A stretch of 5,810 bases of DNA from Bryobacterales bacterium (GTDB lineage: Bacteria; Acidobacteriota; Terriglobia; Bryobacterales; Bryobacteraceae): the NCBI GenBank assembly GCA_003142355.1, contig PLMF01000353.1, forward strand, positions 6,743 to 12,552. The letters are read 5' to 3'. A program made the translations under genes and the position numbers. The notes under the pieces are model-generated. The model saw nothing but the letters and a program-made list of their open reading frames with translations, was not told where the DNA came from and did no database searches. Of this stretch, positions 1 to 5,520 are shown one piece after another (within the stretch, counting starts at the first letter, position 1; each line of letters starts with the position of its first letter).

Positions 1-587
1 CGCATATCGGCCAGCGCGTCGATCAATTTGTGGATGGCCGAATCGCCCAGCTCGGGGTAGGCGGAGTGGGCCATCTTGCCGGTGGCGACGAGCTCGTAGC
101 GCAGCGCGCCCTTGGACCCCAGCGCCATCCTGTTCCCGGTGGGCTCGCCGTTGACGATGTAACGCGATCCGCGCGGCGTTTGGGCCGCACGGTAGGCGCC
201 GGCGCTGTTGCGCTCCTCGCCCACCACGAACAGCAGGCCGAAGTTGCGCTCGCCGGCTTCGAGCATCGCCTCGGCAGCCTTGATCATGCAGGCGATGATG
301 CCCTTGGCGTCGCAGGAGGCGCGGCCCCAGATGTGCTGGCCATCGTCGCGCGAAGCGAAGAACGGAGGCACGGTATCCATGTGGGTGGAGAGCGTGACGA
401 TGAGGGAGTGGCCCCACTGAGCGAAGACGTTGAAGCGGCGCGGCTCGACCTCGATCCGTTCGAGGCAGCCATCAAAGCGATCGACGAGTGGCGAGAGGCA
501 ATCGTAGAGGTAATTGCCGACCCGCTCCTCGTTGTTGGTGATGGATTCGATATCGACCAGCGCGCGCGTGAGTTCGAAAACATTCAT
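1..587 (-). CDS. M20-family metallopeptidase/deacylase (ArgE/DapE-like), N-terminal part
   Basis: The gene runs off the left edge, leaving 195 codons from ATG at 587. The frame is open upstream only to a TGA at 651-653 with no other ATG, GTG or TTG, so this start is the only candidate; no clear Shine-Dalgarno precedes it. The protein shows the di-zinc M20 order: H69 and D71 in STHMDTVPP (first metal ligand and its Asp partner), D93 in GRASCDAKG (bridging ligand), E124-E125 in VVGEE (general base and ligand), E148 in NGEPT, and H174 in KMAHSAYPE at the start of the dimerisation domain. All catalytic residues expected in this half are present. Family members hydrolyse N-acyl amino acids or small peptides in the cytoplasm, as in arginine (ArgE) or lysine/diaminopimelate (DapE) synthesis. 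The substrate cannot be fixed from this half; acetylornithine deacetylase or succinyl-diaminopimelate desuccinylase are the nearest named functions. The family call is firm and the substrate open. Confidence 0.9.
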   Translation of the reverse strand, partial: MNVFELTRALVDIESITNNEERVGNYLYDCLSPLVDRFDGCLERIEVEPRRFNVFAQWGHSLIVTLSTHMDTVPPFFASRDDGQHIWGRASCDAKGIIACMIKAAEAMLEAGERNFGLLFVVGEERNSAGAYRAAQTPRGSRYIVNGEPTGNRMALGSKGALRYELVATGKMAHSAYPELGDSAIHKLIDALADM

Positions 588-938
588 AAGCTGCCAGCCG
601 GGGGAGGAGAGCGAAAGAGAAGAAAAGAACGCGCCAAGTGCACGCGGCCTTCATTCCCGATAGCGCTCCACCCGCCCGAGAAACGGGTGACAGTGAGCCG
701 GTATTAGCCGGGCTCCCCAACCGGAAGGAATGAGCTTTCCACCCCGGTTTCGGCGGAAAAACGATCGGCCCCTTTCGGCCCAGGCTTCCGAAGCTCGATC
801 GGAATTCCAGCCAGGCTACTGATGGCCGCCGCGCCTCTACCGCGAAAAACTCAGGATAGCGGAGGGGCGGAGGGCAAGTCAAGAAAAGGGGTCAGACGCA
901 TTTTTGCGGGTCTGGCAAAAAATGCGTCTGACCCCTTT
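588..938. other. Intergenic region without a convincing gene
   Basis: This stretch separates the starts and ends of two minus-strand genes. Open frames crossing it on either strand have no recognisable protein features and look like GC-rich shadow frames. It is rich in inverted repeats: a possible branched fold at 651-733, a 6-bp hairpin at 786-804 (TTCCGA/TCGGAA), and the strong palindrome at 883-940. I could not identify a convincing sigma-70 promoter for the minus-strand peptidase gene, although its leader must lie here. Confidence 0.6.
651..733 (-). other. Possible structured RNA leader (three-way-junction-like fold)
   Basis: A 7-bp helix can form between 651-657 (TCATTCC) and 727-733 (GGAATGA). 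It encloses two further hairpins: 669-674 with 684-689 (CACCCG/CGGGTG, 9-nt loop) and 695-715 (GAGC and CGG paired to CCG and GCTC, one bulged base, 6-nt loop). On the minus strand this would lie in the 5' leader of the M20 gene, about 64 nt before its ATG. I do not recognise a known riboswitch class. The inverted repeats would fold equally on the plus strand, so orientation is assumed from the downstream gene. Chance pairing in GC-rich DNA is a serious alternative. Confidence 0.2.
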
Positions 939-940
939 TC
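883..940. repeat. Perfect 23-bp palindromic hairpin, REP/RAYT-like
   Basis: Bases 883-905 are perfectly complementary to 918-940. Two further pairs (906-916 and 907-915) form after a single bulged A at 917, closing on a 7-nt loop at 908-914. Each arm reads GAAAAGGGGTCAGACGC followed by ATTTTT. Long, perfect, AT-capped palindromes with a GGGGTC core resemble the short mobile hairpins mobilised by REP-associated tyrosine transposases; this likeness is from memory and was not tested. Only one copy lies in the window. The outer two bases of the right arm form part of the pump gene's TGA stop at 939-941, so the element sits exactly at the 3' end of that gene. Confidence 0.75.
883..940 (-). terminator. 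Likely transcription end for the RND permease gene
   Basis: Read on the minus strand, the hairpin begins within the stop codon of the permease gene. Its far arm ends in CCCCTTTTC followed by TTGACTT, so a strong stem is followed by a short, interrupted T-rich tract, part of which is paired in the stem. This can act as an intrinsic terminator or as an mRNA 3'-end stabiliser. Because the arms are symmetric (A-run opposite T-run) it could also work in the plus direction. Confidence 0.4.
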
Positions 941-3900
941 AGGACTGCAAGACGACTTCGGCGGACGCTTCGCGGTGGCTGGGCCGCTTCTTCCGGCCGA
1001 GGCTGCGGAAACGCTCCATGTAAATGTAGAACACCGGCGTGATGTAGAGCGTCAGCGTTTGCGAGACCAACAGGCCGCCTACCACGGCCAGGCCCAGCGG
1101 GCGGCGCGCTTCTCCGCCGGCGCCGAACCCGAGGGCGATGGGGAAGGTGCCCATGAGCGCGGCCATGGTGGTCATCATGATGGCATTCTTCTTGACGATC
1201 CCGATCAGCATGATGATGCCGACGAACGAATAGATGTTGAGCTCGTCGTGGAAGATCAGGAGCGTGGCCAGAGCGCCCAGGCCGGCCGAGGGCAGGCCGG
1301 AGAGAATGGTGAGGGGGTGAATGAAGCTCTCGTACAGAATCCCCAGCACCATGTAGATCACCAGAATGGCCATGACGAGCAACACTCCCATGCCGCGCAA
1401 CGAAGACTGGTATGCCGCGGCCATTCCTTGAAAACTGGTGCGGATGGAGGCCGGCAGGATTTCGCGCGCCAGTTCCGCGACGCTCCCGACGGCCTGGCCG
1501 AGCGCAACCCCGGGCAGCAGGTTAAACGAGACCGTGACTGCCGGCAATTGCCCAAGATGCGCGACGGTGAGCGGACCGACTTCCGTGCGCAGCCTGGATA
1601 CCGAATCGAGCGCGACCAGCTTCCCCTTGTTGGAGCGGACGTAGAGCAGGGGCAGGCGATTGGGATCGCGCTGGTATCTCGGCATCAGCTCCATGATCAC
1701 GTAGTAGGTGTTGGTGGGAGTATAGATGTTGGAGATTTCGCGCGAGCCATAAGCATCGTACAGAGCGTCCTCGACCTGGCTGGCGGTGACGCCGAGGGCA
1801 GATGCGCGGTCGCGGTTGATATCCACGGTAATCTGGGGGCTGGAAATCTGGAGATCGCTGTTGACGTCGGTCAGGCCCGGTATGGTCCGCACGCGTTTCT
1901 CGAAAGCGTCGGCGGAGCGGTACAGTTCGCCGACGTTGGTCCCTTGCAGGGTGTACTGGTAAAGGCTTCGGCTGACAAACCCGCCGATGCGGACCAGGGG
2001 CGGATTCTGAAGATAGGTTCGAATGCCGGGGATGGCATTCAGTTTGGGCCGCAACCGCTCGATAATCTGCTCGGGGGTGGATCGCCGCTGGCTGCGAGGC
2101 CTCAAGCGCATGGTGAAGCGCCCCTGGTTCCCCGATGAAATACCGCCGCCTTGCCCGATGCTGGAGGAGTAGGCCTCGATATCGGGATCGGCTTGGATCA
2201 CGGCAGCGGCCTCCCTCTGCCGCACGACCATGCCATCGAAGGAGATGTCCTGGGGAGCCTCGGTCGACCCGTTCAGTTGGCCGGTGTCCTGGTTGGGAAT
2301 GAAGCCCTTGGGAACCATTCCATAGAGATAGATGGTGGCCGCCAGCGTGCCGGCCGCGGTCAGCATGGTCAGGAAACGGTGGCGGATCACCCCGCGGAGG
2401 GTCCACCCGTAGAGGTCGCGCATCCCGTCGAACACCTTTTCGGAGGAGCGCTGGAAGGCGTTTTGCCGCTCGCCCGGGGGCTTGAGGAACCGGCTGCACA
2501 GCATGGGAGTGAGGCTGAGCGAGACGACGCCGGAGATGATGATGGCCGCCATGATGACGACGGCGAACTCATGGAACAGCCTGCCCATGATACCGCTCAT
2601 GAACAGCACGGGGATGAAAACCGCGGCCAGCGAGAGGGTCATGGAAAGGATCGTGAAGCCGATCTCGCGGCCTCCGTCGAAGGCGGCCTGCATGCGCGGC
2701 TTTCCCATCTCCATGTGGCGGACGATGTTCTCGAGGATCACGATGGCGTCGTCCACCACGAAACCCACCGAAAGCGTCAGCGCCATCAGCGACAGGTTGT
2801 CGAGTGTGTAGCCCGCCAGCGCCATGACGGCGAACGTGCCGACGATGGACAGGGGCAGCGCGAGGGAGGGGATCACGGTGGCGGAGACGTTGCGCAAGAA
2901 GAGAAAGATCACCATGATCACCAGGGCAATGGTCAGGACCAGAGTGAACTTCACGTCATTGACGGATTCGCGGACGGCTTGCGACCGGTCATAAAGAATG
3001 TCGAGGTTCACCGAAGGCGGCAGTTGTTCGCGGAAAGAGGGGAGCAGTTCCTTGATGCTGTCCACAACCTGGACGGTATTGCTGCCGGGCTGCCGTTGCA
3101 CGATCAGGTTGATGGTGCGCCTGTCGTTGTACCAGGCGGCGACCTTGTCGTTCTCGACACTGTCGATCACGCGCCCCAGTTCCTCGAGGCGAACGGGAGA
3201 GCCGTTGCGGTAAGCCACGATGAGGGGACGATACTCCGCGGCGCTCGAGAGCTGCCCGGTGGCTTGGACGGTGTAGGCCTGCCGGGGTCCCCAGAGAGTG
3301 CCGGTCGGCAAGTTGGCATTGTGCAAGCCGAGTGCGGCCTCTACCTCGTCAATGCCGATGTTGCGGGCGGCCAGGAGGCTGGGATCGAGCTGCGCCCGCA
3401 CGGCGAATTTCTGCGCCCCGAAGACGAACACCTGCGCCACGCCGTCAATCATGGAGATGCGCTGCGACATCATGGTCTCGGCATATTCGTCCACCACCGA
3501 GAGGGGCAGCGTGGGCGAGCTGAGAGTCAAGTTCAGGATGGGCATGTCCGCCGGGTTCACCTTGCGAAACGTCGGCGGGCTGGGCATGCCAACCGGCAGC
3601 CGGCCCTGGGCCCCGGTGATGGCGGATTGCACGTCCAGGGCGGCGGCATCCAGGGGGCGGTCCAGCGAGAACTGCAAGGTGATGCTGGTGTTACCGCGGG
3701 CGCTGGTGGAGGTCATGGAATCCAGGCCCGGAATGGTCGAGAACTGGCGCTCCAGCGGCGTAGCAACCGAAGCGGCCATGGTCTCGGGGCTGGCGCCGGG
3801 AAGGCTGGCGCCCACCTGAATCGTGGGGAAGTCTACGTTGGGCAGATCGCTCACGGGCAGTGCGCGATACCCCGCCACTCCGAACAGGAGCAAGCCCATC

Positions 3901-3953
3901 ATGACGAGCGTGGTCATGACCGGCCGGCGGATAAAGATTTCGGTAATATTCAT
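939..3953 (-). CDS. RND-family efflux permease (HAE1, MdtB/MdtC-like) with apparent internal deletion
   Basis: This inner-membrane pump subunit uses the proton gradient to expel small hydrophobic compounds, normally as a trimer with a periplasmic adaptor and an outer-membrane channel. The start at ATG 3953 gives the family's usual N-terminus (FIRRPVMTTLV, then TM1 at about 12-30). The order continues as periplasmic porter loop 1 to about 335, TM2-6 (about 336-482, with proton-relay pair D401-D402 in VVDDAIVILEN), TM7 (about 527-545), loop 2, then TM8-12 (about 852-975). K922 in KKNA matches the relay lysine of AcrB (K940). The wording is closest to E. coli MdtC as I recall it. The protein has 1004 residues, whereas MdtC has 1025. 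Immediately after KKNAIMM (921-927) it jumps to TTMAALMG, skipping about 32 residues that relatives have, including the RFRP motif whose first Arg equals AcrB R971. No frameshift is seen elsewhere. No adaptor or channel gene is in the window. A weak GAG lies just before the start. The family is certain; activity is doubtful because of the gap. Confidence 0.95.
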   Translation of the reverse strand: MNITEIFIRRPVMTTLVMMGLLLFGVAGYRALPVSDLPNVDFPTIQVGASLPGASPETMAASVATPLERQFSTIPGLDSMTSTSARGNTSITLQFSLDRPLDAAALDVQSAITGAQGRLPVGMPSPPTFRKVNPADMPILNLTLSSPTLPLSVVDEYAETMMSQRISMIDGVAQVFVFGAQKFAVRAQLDPSLLAARNIGIDEVEAALGLHNANLPTGTLWGPRQAYTVQATGQLSSAAEYRPLIVAYRNGSPVRLEELGRVIDSVENDKVAAWYNDRRTINLIVQRQPGSNTVQVVDSIKELLPSFREQLPPSVNLDILYDRSQAVRESVNDVKFTLVLTIALVIMVIFLFLRNVSATVIPSLALPLSIVGTFAVMALAGYTLDNLSLMALTLSVGFVVDDAIVILENIVRHMEMGKPRMQAAFDGGREIGFTILSMTLSLAAVFIPVLFMSGIMGRLFHEFAVVIMAAIIISGVVSLSLTPMLCSRFLKPPGERQNAFQRSSEKVFDGMRDLYGWTLRGVIRHRFLTMLTAAGTLAATIYLYGMVPKGFIPNQDTGQLNGSTEAPQDISFDGMVVRQREAAAVIQADPDIEAYSSSIGQGGGISSGNQGRFTMRLRPRSQRRSTPEQIIERLRPKLNAIPGIRTYLQNPPLVRIGGFVSRSLYQYTLQGTNVGELYRSADAFEKRVRTIPGLTDVNSDLQISSPQITVDINRDRASALGVTASQVEDALYDAYGSREISNIYTPTNTYYVIMELMPRYQRDPNRLPLLYVRSNKGKLVALDSVSRLRTEVGPLTVAHLGQLPAVTVSFNLLPGVALGQAVGSVAELAREILPASIRTSFQGMAAAYQSSLRGMGVLLVMAILVIYMVLGILYESFIHPLTILSGLPSAGLGALATLLIFHDELNIYSFVGIIMLIGIVKKNAIMMTTMAALMGTFPIALGFGAGGEARRPLGLAVVGGLLVSQTLTLYITPVFYIYMERFRSLGRKKRPSHREASAEVVLQS

Positions 3954-4006
3954 CGCTCAGCTTACAGCATAGCTGCTTGCGCGGATCGCCGCAGGGGCCG
4001 GTTCCG

Positions 4007-4393
4007 TTACCAGAGCACGCGCACGGGATAGCGTGCGATCCATTCGTCCGGAGTGAGGATGGCGAGACCGTGGGCGATGGCCTGACAGATCAGCATCCGG
4101 TCGAACGGATCGGTATGGAGTGGCGGGAGTTTGGGCAGTTGCAGGACCGCTTCCTCGCTGAGATCCAGGCTGGCGATGCCGTTGGCTCGGCGGCGGCTGG
4201 GAACGTATAGGGCAGCGGGTTCCGGCAACGGAAGGCGGCCGGCCACCTGTTTCAAAGCGATCTCCCAAGCGGATACGACGCTCAAGTACAATTCGTTGTC
4301 GCGGTCCGCGCATAACCCGCGGGCGAGCGGCGATACCCGCGCGAGCCGGGAATTGAGCCACAAAAACGTGCACGTATCGAGAAGCAGTTTCAA
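4007..4393 (-). CDS. vapC: VapC-type PIN-domain toxin
   Basis: This 128-residue protein is of normal VapC length. It is predicted to be a Mg2+-dependent ribonuclease that blocks translation when free of its antitoxin. The four acidic PIN residues are visible: D6 in LLDTCTFLW, E44 in SAWEIALK, D98 in DPFDRMLICQA and D116 in ILTPDEW, so the active site looks intact. The DPFDRM block and the LLDTxTFLW opening are typical of the VapC subgroup paired with Phd-like antitoxins. Relatives often have His after DT; here it is Cys. The frame starts with TTG at 4393, overlapping the antitoxin's TGA in the four bases TTGA. A GAGG seven bases upstream (4401-4404) supports this start, and the protein begins MKLLLD as family members do. 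The rare start and overlap suggest coupled, lower-level translation than the antitoxin. RNA target unknown. Confidence 0.93.
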   Translation of the reverse strand: MKLLLDTCTFLWLNSRLARVSPLARGLCADRDNELYLSVVSAWEIALKQVAGRLPLPEPAALYVPSRRRANGIASLDLSEEAVLQLPKLPPLHTDPFDRMLICQAIAHGLAILTPDEWIARYPVRVLW

Positions 4394-4641
4394 TCCTCGG
4401 CCTCGCCGCTGAAGTACCGCACGAGATCGTCGGGCAGTGGCTCAAAGAACTCGGGGGGAATCTCAAACTTGCCTTCGTCGATACCGAACCTGCGTTTCTG
4501 GGGCGAGGTCTTGGCCGCGATGGGCCGGACTTCGGCGATGGGCCGGTTGTGGCGGCAGAGGACGATGGTTTCCCCTGCCTCGACACGGTTGAGGTAGCGT
4601 GAAAGATGGGTCTTGGCCTCGTGGACGTTGAGCCTGATCAC
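4390..4641 (-). CDS. Phd/YefM-family antitoxin of the VapC toxin
   Basis: This 83-residue protein is the first gene of the toxin-antitoxin pair. Residues 1 to about 43 form the Phd/YefM DNA-binding and dimerisation fold, with the typical NVHEAKTHLSRYLNRVEAGE and the following strand pair containing RPIAEVRPI. The tail from about residue 50 (EGKFEIPPEFFEPLPDDLV) has the form of the toxin-neutralising segment in VapC-linked Phd antitoxins. Family members bind the toxin and, with it, repress their own promoter. The start is GTG at 4641: the frame has a TAG at 4654-4656 and no other start between, while the overlapping ATG at 4643 is followed at once by TGA in its own frame. No Shine-Dalgarno is present and the best promoter would start the transcript about at the GTG, so the message may be leaderless. 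The stop overlaps the toxin start. Confidence 0.92.
   Translation of the reverse strand: MIRLNVHEAKTHLSRYLNRVEAGETIVLCRHNRPIAEVRPIAAKTSPQKRRFGIDEGKFEIPPEFFEPLPDDLVRYFSGEAED
4401..4404 (-). promoter_or_regulatory. Ribosome binding site supporting the TTG start of the toxin
   Basis: On the minus strand GAGG lies 7 nt before the TTG at 4393 and inside the last codons of the antitoxin. This spacing is optimal for a Shine-Dalgarno sequence and supports the non-ATG start. Confidence 0.55.
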
Positions 4642-4646
4642 ATGAC

Positions 4647-4652
4647 TATAAT
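4647..4652 (+). promoter_or_regulatory. Consensus -10 box facing the methyltransferase gene
   Basis: A perfect TATAAT lies on the plus strand 25 bases before the methyltransferase ATG and overlaps the opposite-facing -10 of the toxin-antitoxin promoter. The -35 side is weak: TTGAGC at 4628-4633 leaves only a 13-bp spacer, and nothing better lies at 16-18 bp. If used, the leader would be about 19 nt with no Shine-Dalgarno. Confidence 0.35.
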
Positions 4653-4676
4653 ACTAGTTTCAATGTGAACTAACAA
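4648..4676 (-). promoter_or_regulatory. Sigma-70-like promoter of the toxin-antitoxin operon
   Basis: On the minus strand TTGTTA (4671-4676, 4 of 6 consensus bases) and TATTAT (4648-4653, 5 of 6) are 17 bp apart. Transcription would start about 7 bases past the -10 box, near 4641, which is the first base of the antitoxin's GTG. The element lies in the only AT-rich patch near these genes. The partly symmetric ACTA/TAGT bases around the -10 could be an operator for antitoxin autorepression, but that is a guess. Confidence 0.5.
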
Positions 4677-4677
4677 T

Positions 4678-5520
4678 ATGACCAACGTGCGGCAACTTCT
4701 CCCCGAAAAGGAGCGGGAATTCTACGACGCGCAGTACCGGCAGTTCCTGGAATTGCCGGACGCGGACCTGGTATGCAACCGCGGGACGCTGGCGGCGGGT
4801 CTGGCCGATCCCGCCAACCCGAGCTATGAGCGCCGGGTGGTCTATCAGGCGGCGCTCGAATACCTGCTGCGCGAACCTCTCAGGGGCCGGACCGCGCTCG
4901 ATTATGGCTGCGGCACCGGCGATTGGGGCCTCATGCTGGCCGGGGAAGGCGCCGCGGTGACTCTGCTGGATCTTTCGCCGGTAGCGATCCGGCTGGGTCT
5001 GCGGCGGGCCGCGGTCAGCGGCGTGGCGGACCGCGTGCGGGGCATGGCGCGCGATGCCAGCGACCTAGCCTGCTTCGGCGACGGCGAATTCGATCTGATC
5101 TTCGGCAGCTTCGCGCTGCATCACACGCTCAAGTATCCGCGAGCGCGCGACGAACTGCTGCGCGTGCTCAAGCCGGGCGGGCGGCTGGTGCTGGTGGAAA
5201 CCTACGGCAATAACCCGCTGCTGAATGGCGCTCGCATTCTGCGGCGCTGGGTCTCGAGGGAGCCTGCCGGGCAGGGTGAAGGGATCATTTTGAACGACTC
5301 GGATCTGGATGCGCTACGCCCGCTGGTGGGAGAGCTCGAGGTCTATCCGCTCAACTTGCTGGCGATGGGAAAACGGCTATTTCGCGGGCGCTTCTCGCGG
5401 CGATGGGTGCGAGGAATGGTGCGGGGACTGGAATGGATGGACGAGCGGCTGCTGGCGGCTTGGCCGTCTCTGTGGCGGTACTGCGGGGAAGCGCTGATTA
5501 TCGGGCACAAGGGGAGCTGA
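4678..5520 (+). CDS. Class I SAM-dependent methyltransferase, substrate unknown
   Basis: This 280-residue protein has a complete Rossmann-type methyltransferase core at about 70-175. Motif I is ALDYGCGTGDWG (73-84), the SAM-ribose acid is D98 in TLLDLSPVAI, motif II is FDLIFGSFALHHT (138-150), and the later strand is VLKPGGRLVLVE (163-174). It belongs to the Methyltransf_11/25 type. The N-terminal 70 residues are family-specific (FYDAQYRQF, NPSYERRVVYQAALEYLL) and may cap the SAM site. The C-terminal 100 residues are Arg/Trp-rich with a likely amphipathic helix (about 240-265). I cannot name its substrate; small-molecule, lipid or glycan targets are all possible. The start is ATG 4678, since a TGA at 4666-4668 closes the frame upstream; no Shine-Dalgarno precedes it. 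It is divergent from the toxin-antitoxin pair across 36 bp, and convergent with the rhodanese-domain gene, whose stop codon abuts its own. Confidence 0.9.
   Translation: MTNVRQLLPEKEREFYDAQYRQFLELPDADLVCNRGTLAAGLADPANPSYERRVVYQAALEYLLREPLRGRTALDYGCGTGDWGLMLAGEGAAVTLLDLSPVAIRLGLRRAAVSGVADRVRGMARDASDLACFGDGEFDLIFGSFALHHTLKYPRARDELLRVLKPGGRLVLVETYGNNPLLNGARILRRWVSREPAGQGEGIILNDSDLDALRPLVGELEVYPLNLLAMGKRLFRGRFSRRWVRGMVRGLEWMDERLLAAWPSLWRYCGEALIIGHKGS

Noticed and set aside
284..583. A 99-codon minus-strand open frame starting with ATG at 583
   Set aside because: It is a +1 shadow of the M20 gene, which starts four bases earlier at 587; its product is Ser/Arg-rich and featureless.
30..707. A 225-codon plus-strand open frame at the left edge
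   Set aside because: It lies opposite the M20 gene, whose minus-strand translation carries all expected metal-binding motifs; the plus-strand translation is low in information and matches nothing.
695..715. GGCTAATACCGG on the minus strand, which resembles a short piece of 16S rRNA
   Set aside because: Only about a dozen bases agree and the flanks do not continue into any rRNA sequence, so this is treated as coincidence.
786..808. A 6-bp hairpin (TTCCGA/TCGGAA) overlapping the palindrome GGAATTCC as a regulatory site
   Set aside because: It is short, has no T-tract, and has no gene-proximal position that would suggest a function.
3961..3990. Small inverted repeats (CAGC/GCTG and GCGG/CCGC) between the toxin and the permease as a terminator
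   Set aside because: The stems are 4 bp and no T-run follows on the minus strand, so a terminator is not supported.
2151..4031. A 626-codon open frame on the plus strand, and another of 438 codons at 822-2138, both opposite the RND permease
   Set aside because: They are antisense to a clearly coding gene, have Gly/His/Asp/Ala-rich composition with no domain pattern or membrane segments, and are expected by-products of GC-rich codon use.
3957..4586. A 209-codon minus-strand open frame across the toxin-antitoxin pair and up to the permease start
   Set aside because: It overlaps two genes with clear family motifs in another frame and encodes a Pro/Arg/Ser-rich product without recognisable features. 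A remnant of a former upstream permease partner at 3954-4006 was considered, but the 53 bases are too short to recognise.
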